Assembly: GCA_036703985.1 (NCBI GenBank)
Contig: DATNQN010000022.1
Coordinates: forward strand, 62,001-126,000
Direction of reading: 5' to 3'
DNA: 64,000 bases
Source: Leptolyngbyaceae cyanobacterium
Lineage (GTDB): Bacteria; Cyanobacteriota; Cyanobacteriia; Cyanobacteriales; Aerosakkonemataceae
This document shows, piece by piece, positions 46,754 to 56,360 of this stretch. The position numbers and the translations under genes were made by a program. Within the stretch, counting starts at the first letter, position 1. Each line of letters starts with the position of its first letter. The notes below the pieces were generated by a model that ran no database searches, was not told where the DNA came from, and saw only the letters and a program-made list of their open reading frames with translations.

Positions 46754-49609
46754 TTATCTTCCCACGATCGTAAAAGTAGCCCAGTAGTAAGGATGAGCGT
46801 AAGGAGGCTGAGGCGAATTTATTTTATCGGGGTTTCCTTCAATGTACATTCCTTGAATATTTAAATATTGACTGACAGCCGGATCTCGATCTGCTAACTG
46901 GGCGGAAGTTTCTTTATACCATTGAACTAGTTCGGTATAGGTGACGGTACGCAGCCAATTTCGCGCCTGTTTGAGTGCTTGTGGTGGTGAAACGTTGGCT
47001 TTGAGATGGCGGTAAAATTCGATCGCGAGCAGGGCAGTTGAGTTTTCCGGTACAGTCCACAGCGTACTGAGTACGTGAGCTACACCTTTCCACGCAAAGC
47101 CAGTCGCTAAACCTACGTATTCGGTGGCGATGGTTTGGTGATTTGCGATCGCGGTTTCGCAAGCTGTCAGGCAAACTAAATGGTAATTTGTCAGCGGTAA
47201 TTGACAAATTTCGTCTAGAGTCAGTCGGTCTTGACCGCTTAAGTATAAAGTCGATCGGCTGGGAATACTGTAGCTATAATCACCATGTCCCGTGAAGTGA
47301 AAAATCCCGTAATCACCTGACAAAGCAGCAATTACTTTTTCTTTCGTAGCCTCGTTATCGATCAAGCGAGTGGAATGCTCGAACATTTGACTAATCGCAC
47401 TAGCCTCTATTTCCGCATACTCCAGCGGCGCTAATCCTTCGCTGTTCGGGACTTCTACGCTCAATAAGCGATCGATTTTAATTGAATTTTGGCCAGATAA
47501 ACCAGTTTTGGCACTTGGTAAATAAGTAACTGTAAAATCATCGGGAAATAGATAATGCAGAGGCAATCGATGTAAATCGCGATGGGGAATTAAAACTATT
47601 TGTTCGATCCCGGAAAGTGCAGCTATTACTTCAGAAATATCGAGAATATTACTTAAATGAGTGAGAGTAGCGTCAAATTCTTGCCGCCACAGATGATTTT
47701 CTTGCTCGTTAGGTGGCAACTGGGAATATTCCTGATACTTTCGATCCCAATCTTTGAGCCAGTTTTCTAATTCTACTACCCTCAGGGGAAAATTCGTATC
47801 TTCCGCGATCGGTGTTTCTGGCAAAACTATAGGTTCCGCCAAATCGTGTTGCAGAATAAAAGTAGTTAAGGCGCATGGACTGAGATGCCAATAAACGATG
47901 GCAGTAGTAGGATTAAGTAATTGTTGAATTTCCGACCAATCAGGAGAAGGAATATCTTCGTTCCAATCATTTAAAATCCAACTTAAGCAAGAATTTTTAT
48001 TTTTTTCTGCCAGTTCTAAAGCTTGAATTATTTGACCGGAACGCACCAACAAATCTACTTTAAGTTGACCAAAAGAGATAAATTTAATTGCTAGTTGTTT
48101 TTTTTGCGGTTCGGCAAATCCCTGTTCGCTTAGCAAGCGTTTCAATAAGGTTGAACCGCGTTGTTCAAATTCTTCGGATTCTGAGGTTTCTCCTAAAATT
48201 AAAAGAGCTTTTAAGGAATCTTGTAAAACTTCTAAATGCCATTCGGGAAAATTTTCTTTAGTGATAGCTTTGAGAGCCTCTCGATATTCTGCTAATGCTT
48301 TTCGGCAATATTCTAAGGGTTTTGTATCGATCCGACTTTGATTATAGTAAGCATTACCCAGACATAAATGTAAGATTCCCCAACCTTCTGGTTCGGTTTC
48401 GGGATGAATGTATTTTAATCCTTCTTGATAGCTAGCTAATTCTCCTTCGTAACCTCTTTGTTTCAAAGCAGGATTTTGGGTGGAAATCAAGCTTAAAGAA
48501 GCAAATAGAGGATCGCAATTAGCCGAGTTCGCGGCTGCTGCACCGCGATTAACCCAAGCTACCCAGACATCGAGTTTGATTGCTAATGCTTTATCATAAT
48601 TTGCGATCGCTTCCTCGTCCCGTCCTAACGCAATGAGCGCATTCCCTCGGTTAAGCCATATTAAGTAATAGTTTGGGTTAAGTTCTATTGCTCGATCGTA
48701 AAATGCGATCGCTTCTTCAAATTCTCCTAATTGATATTGTTCAAAACCTTGTTGAAACCAAGCTTGAACTTGCATTTCATTGCTACTTACTTGACCGCTT
48801 TCATTTTCAGCAATTATCGATGTATCTTCGTTAGTATATTGATTGAATTCTGCTTCAATCACATCTGGTATACTGCTTACTGTTTCCGGATTTTCATTTA
48901 TATTAAATTGAACGTTACTACTATCATCTAAACTCGCTTTATTTTCGGCTTCTCCTTGATTAATTAATGCCTGAATAATACCTTGAGGATCGTTAGTTTG
49001 AATCTGCAATACCTCAGACATTTGTTGCGCCAACTCGGTATCTTGTTGTAAGATTTCCCACAACTGATCCAGGCTAATTGCTTGCGGTTCAACCGTCATT
49101 TCATATCCTGCCGGATCGAGAGGTGCTGCTTCCGGAAAATTCAAGTTAGTTTGAATTGGTTGAGCGAATGATTGCCTGTTACCGCGATATAATAATTGAT
49201 TACCAATTTCACCCGCAACTTCTCCAATTTCTCCACATCCTAATGCTTGTAATTGCAGCATTCGCACGGCTAATTCTTGATTTGGTGCAGGCGACGCCAG
49301 CAATCTCTCCCCAAAACCGCGCAGCCAAACTATCCATTGTTCTTCAGTGGTGCGTCCTTCTAAATCTGCGAAAAATTTGCCAACTCGCTGTTGTTGCCAT
49401 CCATGCGATACCCCTTCCAACAGTTGCATGAATAAAAATTCATAATCAGAATTTTCTAAAGGACGAGGCGGTTGTGCTTCTCTGTGTTCTTCGCTTGAAG
49501 ATAAGTAAGTTGATTTCCGCCTTCTTGTAGAGGATGATTGGCTGGAAGTATGCGATCCAAACAAGTGTCGAAAGAATTGAACGATAGCTTGCCAAATCCG
49601 TCTAAACAT
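46754..49609 (-). CDS. TPR protein fused to a CHAT-type protease domain (paralogue A)
   Basis: 951 residues. Order: aromatic/basic amphipathic N-terminal helix (RRIWQAIVQFFRHLFG), Ser-rich linker, the shared DYEF-QLLEGV-HGW domain (about 53-143), an acidic linker, TPR units (about 265-460) and a C-terminal CHAT domain (about 620-951). The CHAT catalytic pair is H775 in FHFTGHGDY and C817 in CLTACETA, 42 residues apart. CHAT proteases are caspase relatives that cut partner proteins on activation. Two paralogues with the same N-terminal domain and a caspase-like gene lie directly upstream on the same strand. GAGAGG precedes the ATG. Confidence 0.92.
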   Translation of the reverse strand: MFRRIWQAIVQFFRHLFGSHTSSQSSSTRRRKSTYLSSSEEHREAQPPRPLENSDYEFLFMQLLEGVSHGWQQQRVGKFFADLEGRTTEEQWIVWLRGFGERLLASPAPNQELAVRMLQLQALGCGEIGEVAGEIGNQLLYRGNRQSFAQPIQTNLNFPEAAPLDPAGYEMTVEPQAISLDQLWEILQQDTELAQQMSEVLQIQTNDPQGIIQALINQGEAENKASLDDSSNVQFNINENPETVSSIPDVIEAEFNQYTNEDTSIIAENESGQVSSNEMQVQAWFQQGFEQYQLGEFEEAIAFYDRAIELNPNYYLIWLNRGNALIALGRDEEAIANYDKALAIKLDVWVAWVNRGAAAANSANCDPLFASLSLISTQNPALKQRGYEGELASYQEGLKYIHPETEPEGWGILHLCLGNAYYNQSRIDTKPLEYCRKALAEYREALKAITKENFPEWHLEVLQDSLKALLILGETSESEEFEQRGSTLLKRLLSEQGFAEPQKKQLAIKFISFGQLKVDLLVRSGQIIQALELAEKNKNSCLSWILNDWNEDIPSPDWSEIQQLLNPTTAIVYWHLSPCALTTFILQHDLAEPIVLPETPIAEDTNFPLRVVELENWLKDWDRKYQEYSQLPPNEQENHLWRQEFDATLTHLSNILDISEVIAALSGIEQIVLIPHRDLHRLPLHYLFPDDFTVTYLPSAKTGLSGQNSIKIDRLLSVEVPNSEGLAPLEYAEIEASAISQMFEHSTRLIDNEATKEKVIAALSGDYGIFHFTGHGDYSYSIPSRSTLYLSGQDRLTLDEICQLPLTNYHLVCLTACETAIANHQTIATEYVGLATGFAWKGVAHVLSTLWTVPENSTALLAIEFYRHLKANVSPPQALKQARNWLRTVTYTELVQWYKETSAQLADRDPAVSQYLNIQGMYIEGNPDKINSPQPPYAHPYYWATFTIVGR

Positions 49610-49879
49610 TTGCCACCTCTCTTATCTTGTTGTTCTAATTTTATAAGTATTTAGGAGTTATTCGATTTTAAATTATAGATTTTAGATTGGCTTTTAGATA
49701 AAATAGAAAATTTGAAGTAATATCCCAAAACTTTTCTTGTTTCTTGTCCCAGTTGAGGGGAACTATACTATTTTTGGTTTTTCCCAGCATTCTGAATGGT
49801 TTTATCTATTTATTACTTCCTTCGATTAATGATAACTTCATATTCAGTCATCCCATTGATGGGTGAGACTAATCTAAAA

Positions 49880-51232
49880 TTAATTGCTTGATTCTAAAGC
49901 CCGATCGTAGCTTAACTGTGCTTCTGCTTCTCTTCCTAATTTTTTAAGAGCATTACCTCGATTGTGCCAAGCTTCTGACAAGTCAGGCTTGAATTCCAAA
50001 GCTTTTTCATAATTGAAAATTGCTTCTTCAAATCGTTCTAAGCTAAATAGTACAGTACCTCGATTATTCCAGGATTCTACCTTATCCGGTTTGATGAATA
50101 AGGCTTTGTCGTAACAATCGATCGCTTCTTCATATTGTGCTAATTCTCTTAATGCGTTACCTTTATTATTCCAAATTTCGTGAGATTTTGGTTCTAATTG
50201 CAATGCTCGATCGTAACTTAAAATGGCTTCTTGTATTTTACCCAATTTAAATAATGATATTCCGCGATTGTACCATGTTTCGTACTTGTTTTGGTTTAAT
50301 TCTAAAGCTTTATCATAATTAATAACTGCTTCTGCATAGCGCTCTAGATTTCTTAAAACAGCCCCTCGATTATTCCAGGTATCAGGACAATTTGGTAGAA
50401 GATTTAAAGCTTGGTCATAACTTGCGATCGCTTCTTCGTAAAATCCCAAATCTTTCAATGCCAATGCTTTGTTATACCAAGCGTCGTGGTTATTCGGTTG
50501 GATTGATAAAACTTTTTCATAGTTACTTACGGCTGCTACAAGATTTTGCTGTATATATTGTTGATTGGCTTGATTTAACCATATTTCAGCTTGTATATCC
50601 CGGCTATCCATCGCCAGGAAATTACGCATTGCTTCAGCCAGATTTTCATCATTTAGTAGTCTCAAAATTTCAGATTGACTAACAATTTCTATGGTGGGAG
50701 TTTCAGTTTTATTTAAAATATTAGATTGGTTTGAGTATGAAGAAATTGGTAATATGGCGGTTGGTTCGATTTCTTGAATTTGTGATGCTGCTACCTGGGT
50801 TAAAATATTTTCACCAATTTGTTGAGAAATCTTTCCCAATTCTCCACAATCAAGTTCTCCTAATAGAATCATCTGTTTGGCAAGTTGCCGATCGTGAGGG
50901 GAATTTTCTAGTGAGTTTTTACCGGAAATTTGTAACCAATTCACTAATTGATTCGTGCTAGTTCTCTTGTTTAAATCTGCTAAAAACTTGCCGACTCTTG
51001 CGCTGTCCCAACCATGTGCTACTCCTTCGAGGAGTTGTAAAAAAAGGAATTCGTAATCTTTATCTGTTAAAGGTTTAACTATTTCTATTTGGCTGGGTTT
51101 TGCGCTCGGATTACGCGATCCTTTATTTACTGTTGTTGATGATGGAAATACCCATTTTAATAAAGCTTGAAACCATTTCAGTAGCGATCGCACTAGCCTG
51201 CGATCGGGATTTTGCCTGATTTGCCTTCGCAT
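49880..51232 (-). CDS. TPR protein with the shared N-terminal domain (paralogue B)
   Basis: 450 residues. A basic/aromatic N-terminal segment (VRSLLKWFQALLKWVF) and linker precede the shared domain (about 57-148; DYEFLFLQLLEGVAHGW, then VGKFLADLNKRT, LDCGELGKISQQIG). A short motif LLNDENLAEAMRNFL, also present in paralogue A, follows. Six to seven TPR units of 34 residues (WYNKALALKDLGFYEEAIAS and similar) run to the end. No catalytic domain is present. It lies 270 bp before the CHAT gene. It is probably a scaffold, sensor or competitor for the CHAT protein's partner. Confidence 0.9.
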   Translation of the reverse strand: MRRQIRQNPDRRLVRSLLKWFQALLKWVFPSSTTVNKGSRNPSAKPSQIEIVKPLTDKDYEFLFLQLLEGVAHGWDSARVGKFLADLNKRTSTNQLVNWLQISGKNSLENSPHDRQLAKQMILLGELDCGELGKISQQIGENILTQVAASQIQEIEPTAILPISSYSNQSNILNKTETPTIEIVSQSEILRLLNDENLAEAMRNFLAMDSRDIQAEIWLNQANQQYIQQNLVAAVSNYEKVLSIQPNNHDAWYNKALALKDLGFYEEAIASYDQALNLLPNCPDTWNNRGAVLRNLERYAEAVINYDKALELNQNKYETWYNRGISLFKLGKIQEAILSYDRALQLEPKSHEIWNNKGNALRELAQYEEAIDCYDKALFIKPDKVESWNNRGTVLFSLERFEEAIFNYEKALEFKPDLSEAWHNRGNALKKLGREAEAQLSYDRALESSN

Positions 51233-51363
51233 CTTCTCTCCCCTTGGCGTGGCTTGATTTAGATTGTAGAGAAATATGGGGACGGGGAGTAAGGGGGATG
51301 GAGTGATGGGGGAATAGGCAAAAGTATTTTATCTAAAAGTGGCTAGTCCTCGATCGGCTATTT

Positions 51364-52461
51364 TTAATTGCCAGTTCCCGGTTTTGCTTTAAAAGCTTGT
51401 GCTTTGTTCCAACTGTCGATCGCTTCTTCGTTTCGTCCTAAGTTACTGAGCGCTACGCTGCGGTTATACCAAGCTTCGTAGCGATCGGGTTTGATTTCGA
51501 TCGCTTTATCCCAACTGGCGATCGCTTCTTCTAATCTTCCCAAATTTCCCAGCACCAAACCTCGATTAAACCAAGCTTGATGATCTTTCGCTTCCAGCGC
51601 TACAGCTTGATCGTAAGCACCCAGCGATTCTTCTAGGCGTCCGACATTTCCCAGCGCTACTCCCAAGTTATACCAAGCTTGTTGATAACTTTGTTGAAAT
51701 TCCAAAGCTTTCAGATAACTGGGAATGGCATCTTCCATTCTTCCCAATTTAAAAAAGGCATTGCCTCGATTATTCCAAGCTTCGTATTTATCTGGTTTAT
51801 ATTCCACTGCTTTATCGTAACTGGCGATCGCATCTAGTATGCGTCCTAATTTAAGCAAAGCATTGGCTCGGTTATACCAAACTTCGTGGGCTTCCGGGAG
51901 GATCGCCAAAGCTTTATCGTAACTGGCGATCGCTCCTACATAATCTTCTATATTAAATTGTTGGAGTCCTTGGTAAAACCATGCTTGCGCTTCTTGGGGA
52001 TCGCCAGCATCCATTTCCAAGTCATTTTCTTGTAATTGGGGAGTCTTTGCCAATAACTTAGTACCGATTTGTTTGGCAAGTTCGCCGAATTCTCCACAGC
52101 CTACATTACCCAGATGCACCATCCGGTTAGCTAGCTGAGTATTTGGATTAGTAGAAGTTAGTAATCGATCGCCAAAATTACGTAACCACTCAATCCATTG
52201 CGCTACCGTAGTACGTTCTGCTAGCGCATCAAAAACTCGCAAAACTTGTTCCTGACGCCACCCATGCTCGACCCCTTCCAATAGCTGCATGAAAAAATAT
52301 TCGTAATCAGCATCCGTAAGAGGCTTGTTTTCGATCGTGCTACTAGGTTTTGGCGATTCACTTGTTTGACGATCGCCAAACCAAAGCCTCAACCATTTTC
52401 CCAGCTTTTGCTTGACCATACTGTAATTAGATCGCCAAATTCGCCCTATCATTTTTTCCAT
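51364..52461 (-). CDS. TPR protein with the shared N-terminal domain (paralogue C)
   Basis: 365 residues. Amphipathic N-terminus (KLGKWLRLWFG), linker, shared domain (about 49-139; DYEYFFMQLLEGVEHGW, RTTVAQWIEWLRNFG, VGCGEFGELAKQIG), then six TPR units to the end. It is closest to paralogue A in the shared domain (RTT, WLRxFGxRLL, GCGExGE). It lies 131 bp upstream of paralogue B and 225 bp downstream of the caspase-like gene. Confidence 0.9.
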   Translation of the reverse strand: MEKMIGRIWRSNYSMVKQKLGKWLRLWFGDRQTSESPKPSSTIENKPLTDADYEYFFMQLLEGVEHGWRQEQVLRVFDALAERTTVAQWIEWLRNFGDRLLTSTNPNTQLANRMVHLGNVGCGEFGELAKQIGTKLLAKTPQLQENDLEMDAGDPQEAQAWFYQGLQQFNIEDYVGAIASYDKALAILPEAHEVWYNRANALLKLGRILDAIASYDKAVEYKPDKYEAWNNRGNAFFKLGRMEDAIPSYLKALEFQQSYQQAWYNLGVALGNVGRLEESLGAYDQAVALEAKDHQAWFNRGLVLGNLGRLEEAIASWDKAIEIKPDRYEAWYNRSVALSNLGRNEEAIDSWNKAQAFKAKPGTGN

Positions 52462-52686
52462 TTTCGCACACCTTCATCCCAGATTTTATTCAACGATACC
52501 GAAGGGGCGTTGTTTGCCAGTTACACTTCATCTAATTCGGTCTTAACTTCTACCAATCCGTATAAACATATATAAAGGAAGTGATGGTGAAACGATGGAA
52601 ATGACGATGTGAGGAGATCGGTAAAATATCTACAATTTTTTAAACCTTTCCCTAACCCCTACCGCTAGCCCCTTCCCCTTCTCTTC

Positions 52687-53967
52687 TCACTCCCAATACC
52701 CGCTCTCGCACTTGATTAATTTGTCGAGAATGGCGATCGCTTCTTTATCCGACGAACTACGGATTTGCTTTTCTGCGCCGATATTGGTTAATTCCATCCC
52801 CAGACGGATGACATAAGCTTTATCTTCTTCACTGTTTACTTTGGTTGTATCCAATCCCTGTAAGTTAGCCAAAAAAGACTTTTGTAAGCTGAAGCCGAAC
52901 TTTTTCGCGATCGAATTAACCACGTAAGCTTGTTCCGGGCGAGCGGTTGGTAAAATATCGGCTAGCGGACGACTGAAAATCGTTTGTTGGGAAATGCGAT
53001 CGGTCTTACCTTGCAACCAAGCTTCTAAAGTAGAAATCGGCCAATCTACGGATTTTTCGTCTACTTTCGCAAAAGCATGAGCTTCTGCGAAAGAAACCCG
53101 TCCATCTTGGTTGTAATCTGCTGATTCCACTGCTTTACCCAGCCGATTGCGACCACTTAACCCAGCAAAAAAACTAGAACTATAATCTTGATAGTCGGCT
53201 TCATTTACTTCCGGCGAACAGCCAACCGAAGGGCGCGTTTTCACCGTAGCGAAAAAACCACAACGAGTTTGCATCGTTACCGGACGTTCGGGATCGCCAC
53301 TTTGGTAAATAAAGTTAGCAAATGAACCGGAAAAACACTGACTCATCACGGTAACTACCGATTTGTCTGGAGGCAGCTTGTCCAGCAGGTTGGCAAATCC
53401 CTGCACGGTTAGCGACTCCTTATTCCACATCAAAAAGGCGTTATTATTTATATCCTCATCGTTAGGTATGCCATGTCCCGTGAAGTAGAAGAAAATAGAT
53501 TTAGAGTTACGATCGAGATTCTGAAGGGAGTTTTGTAAATTGGCCATCGTGGATGCACCTTTGAGATTGGGAATCTGCGGCGCTTTAAACTGCTGCTGTC
53601 CTTGGGGATCGAGATAGCGAACGGTTGCTGTTCCATCATTGCCGTTGGCAAATAAGGTGGATGCCTTAGCGGGATCGAATCCCAAAGCGTTTAAGGTGCG
53701 CTGGAAATAGAGGATGTTTTTTTCGATCGCGATTTCGTTTTGCTCTGGTTCTGGCCCACCACCGATCGCCAAAAAATGTGTTTTCCTGGCTTGACAAGTA
53801 GCTGGTAACTGTGTATTGAATCCGAGCCGGTCGGGATTGATGGCTGGAAATGGCAGTGCGATCGATACCCCAAAGGCTAAACTAGTAAAGCTGCGAAGCT
53901 GGCGTGCAAAATATTCCATAGTGCTTTGTATTGAACAATAGGACTTAAAATGAGCGGGCGAACTCAT
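52687..53967 (-). CDS. Caspase-like peptidase (C13/C14 clan CD) with an EF-hand loop
   Basis: 426 residues. The N-terminus is probably a signal peptide or anchor (about 17-45, after which the clan CD fold starts at THFLAIGGGPEPEQNE). The catalytic histidine is H165 in FYFTGHGIP and the cysteine C211 in VMSQCFSGS. A canonical EF-hand calcium loop, D284 to E295 (DYNQDGRVSFAE), follows, so activity may be calcium-dependent. It is the first gene of the minus-strand array with the three TPR paralogues. A later in-frame ATG (53919) would shorten the leader. Confidence 0.85.
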   Translation of the reverse strand: MSSPAHFKSYCSIQSTMEYFARQLRSFTSLAFGVSIALPFPAINPDRLGFNTQLPATCQARKTHFLAIGGGPEPEQNEIAIEKNILYFQRTLNALGFDPAKASTLFANGNDGTATVRYLDPQGQQQFKAPQIPNLKGASTMANLQNSLQNLDRNSKSIFFYFTGHGIPNDEDINNNAFLMWNKESLTVQGFANLLDKLPPDKSVVTVMSQCFSGSFANFIYQSGDPERPVTMQTRCGFFATVKTRPSVGCSPEVNEADYQDYSSSFFAGLSGRNRLGKAVESADYNQDGRVSFAEAHAFAKVDEKSVDWPISTLEAWLQGKTDRISQQTIFSRPLADILPTARPEQAYVVNSIAKKFGFSLQKSFLANLQGLDTTKVNSEEDKAYVIRLGMELTNIGAEKQIRSSSDKEAIAILDKLIKCESGYWE

Positions 53968-54085
53968 TTTCTGAATGCTAACTCCTTCTAGTGTCTGCTA
54001 ATCTAAAATATTTAATTTCAAATTAACTAATTTATAGCTTATTTTTATTTCTTTGACGCTGTTTTTTAGCACCATATTAGTTACC

Positions 54086-56173
54086 ATGTCATACGAACCA
54101 TTACATCATAAATATCGTCCGCAAACCTTTGCCGATCTGGTGGGGCAAGAAGCAATTTCTACCACCTTAACTAATGCGATTAACCAACAAAAAATTGCTC
54201 CAGCTTACTTGTTTACTGGCCCTAGAGGAACGGGTAAAACTTCTAGTGCCAGAATTTTAGCAAAATCTCTTAATTGTATCGCTAGTGAAGTTCCTACATT
54301 TCACCCCTGTGGTAAATGTAATGTTTGTTTGGAAATTACCAAAGGTTCATCTTTAGATGTTGTAGAAATTGATGCTGCTAGCAATACAGGCGTTGATAAT
54401 ATTAGAGAATTAATCGAACGCGCCCAATTTGCTCCCGTTCAAGGTCGTTATAAGGTTTATATAATTGATGAATGCCATATGCTCAGTACGGCGGCATTTA
54501 ATGCTTTATTGAAAACCTTAGAAGAACCGCCTAAAAAAGTTATATTTGTCTTAGCAACTACCGATCCGCAGCGAGTATTGCCAACGATTATTTCCCGTTG
54601 TCAAAGGTTTGATTTTCGTCGCATTCCTTTGGAATCGATGGTGCGGCATTTGCGGAATATTGCGAATAAAGAAAATATCGATATTAATGACGAAGCATTA
54701 ACTTTAGTGGCGCAGATCGCTCAAGGTGGATTGAGAGATGCTGAAAGTACTCTCGATCAATTGAGTTTATTATCAGGTGAAGTTACGGTAGAAAAAGTTT
54801 GGGATTTAGTTGGTGCTGTTCCAGAAAAAGATTTAATGGCAATTTTGTTAGCTTTGACAGAGGATAATATAGAATTACTTTTAGAAAGAACTCGTCGCCT
54901 AATGGAAAGAGGACGAGAACCGCTGATCGTTTTACAAAATTTAGCGAGCTTTTATCGAGATTTTTTAATTGCTAAAACAGCACCAGAACGTCACGATCTA
55001 GTAGCTTTAACTAAACCTACTTGGCTAGAACTGCGTCAGTTAGCTAAAAGCTGGCAGATTGCTACAATTTTGGCCGGACAAAAACATTTGAAAGAAAGTG
55101 AAGTTCAACTTAGAAATACAACTCAACCTCGTTTATGGTTGGAAGTAACGCTGTTGGGATTATTGCCTTCGGCAAATAGCAGACAGCAGGTAGAAACAAC
55201 TATTCAAGTTTCCCAAATCCAACCATCAAATCACGCAAATCACGCGATCGCAACCCCACCATCGAATACATCGCAGCCATCGATCGTACAACCAAAAACC
55301 ACTCCTGTAGCTGAAAATTTCCAGGTAGAAGTTACTCATCAGCATCAAAATATCCCATCTACTCAGCCCGAAATAATTCAAAATAATCCACCTATATCAC
55401 CAGCTATTCCTGTTAATGAAACCTCGGAAATTACCGACGCTCAAAATAGAGAATATTCAAATCTCGAACAAATTTGGCAACAAGTAATTAATAATATTGA
55501 AATAGACGGTACTAAATCAATGTTGCGGATCAATAGCTGCTTGCTTTCATTTAATGGTAGAGAAGCAGTGATTGGTAGTAAACGCAAACATTTATTCAAA
55601 TTAATACAAGGAGCATCACCTTTAATTGAAAAAGCATTTTTAACTACCTTAAGAACCAAAGTGAAAATTACTTTCCAAGTGGTGACAAATGACAACCACG
55701 CTTCTGGAGGTGGAGGTAGTTCAACCAAAGCTGTTAAGCAAGTTACGGTAGCTAGGGAAAATATTATTGAAGAAAAGCCTAGTTATCCTGTAGAAAATTC
55801 ACATTCGGCTTCTTCTAAAATTGCAGAAAATCCTCAAAATAATTTGCCAAATCAAAATCAAACTTTAGCTGACAGCCATTTAAGTCAGGAAAGTACTAAA
55901 ACTGATTTAAAATATGAAAATTTAGCAGCTTCCCCATCCTTCCAAGATTTGCCAACTAAGGATGCAGAGATAGTCAACGAGGAACGATTGGTAGAAGATG
56001 GTGCGAAACGCCTTGCTGCTTTTTTCAAAGGGGAAATAGTTGATTTTTCAGCAGAATTTTCTCAAATAATTTATGCTAACGCGCCGGAAAAACCTAAATT
56101 TAAAAATGCCGAGTCAAAATTACCGGACTGGGAGACAGAAGGAATAGATGGAGCCGAGGATGAGGAATTTTGA
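54086..56173 (+). CDS. dnaX: DNA polymerase III subunit gamma/tau
   Basis: Clamp-loader ATPase of the replisome. It starts at ATG 54086 (MSYEPLHHKYRPQTFADLVGQ); an in-frame TTG 33 bp earlier is not needed. P-loop GPRGTGKTS, zinc site CGKCNVC with an upstream cysteine, Walker B IIDECHML, sensor SRC motif IISRCQRF. The ATPase part fills about 1-370; the rest is a long Gln/Asn/Ser-rich linker and a tau-like C-terminal domain. The P-loop and Walker B regions are uninterrupted, so no intein is present. Confidence 0.95.
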   Translation: MSYEPLHHKYRPQTFADLVGQEAISTTLTNAINQQKIAPAYLFTGPRGTGKTSSARILAKSLNCIASEVPTFHPCGKCNVCLEITKGSSLDVVEIDAASNTGVDNIRELIERAQFAPVQGRYKVYIIDECHMLSTAAFNALLKTLEEPPKKVIFVLATTDPQRVLPTIISRCQRFDFRRIPLESMVRHLRNIANKENIDINDEALTLVAQIAQGGLRDAESTLDQLSLLSGEVTVEKVWDLVGAVPEKDLMAILLALTEDNIELLLERTRRLMERGREPLIVLQNLASFYRDFLIAKTAPERHDLVALTKPTWLELRQLAKSWQIATILAGQKHLKESEVQLRNTTQPRLWLEVTLLGLLPSANSRQQVETTIQVSQIQPSNHANHAIATPPSNTSQPSIVQPKTTPVAENFQVEVTHQHQNIPSTQPEIIQNNPPISPAIPVNETSEITDAQNREYSNLEQIWQQVINNIEIDGTKSMLRINSCLLSFNGREAVIGSKRKHLFKLIQGASPLIEKAFLTTLRTKVKITFQVVTNDNHASGGGGSSTKAVKQVTVARENIIEEKPSYPVENSHSASSKIAENPQNNLPNQNQTLADSHLSQESTKTDLKYENLAASPSFQDLPTKDAEIVNEERLVEDGAKRLAAFFKGEIVDFSAEFSQIIYANAPEKPKFKNAESKLPDWETEGIDGAEDEEF

Positions 56174-56311
56174 GATTAGCGATCGCCAACGCCAATATAA
56201 AGTGGGGAATTGGAGAGCAAGCCCTATTTTCCCATGAGACAAGCCAATTTTAGGTTTTAGACAAACTCTGAAAACAGAACATCTTTTAGATTTTCGAGGA
56301 TTAGCCTTGAT

Positions 56312-56347
56312 AACCACTAATCTAAAATCTAAAATCTAAAATCTAAA
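56312..56347. repeat. CTAAAAT heptamer repeat
   Basis: Five CTAAAAT or TCTAAAAT units follow each other between dnaX and the glycosyltransferase gene. Related single copies (AATCTAAAATT) occur near 61361. It is a simple tandem repeat. Confidence 0.5.
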
Positions 56348-56360
56348 ATTGATTGGCTCA

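Noticed and set aside
46754-53967. TPR-CHAT protein as part of a CRISPR type III-E (craspase) locus
   Set aside because: No cas genes, no repeat-spacer array and no Cas7-11-like protein in the window; only the protease architecture is similar.
54086-56173. Intein in dnaX
   Set aside because: Cyanobacterial dnaX can carry inteins, but the P-loop and Walker B regions here are continuous and there is no extra block with intein motifs.
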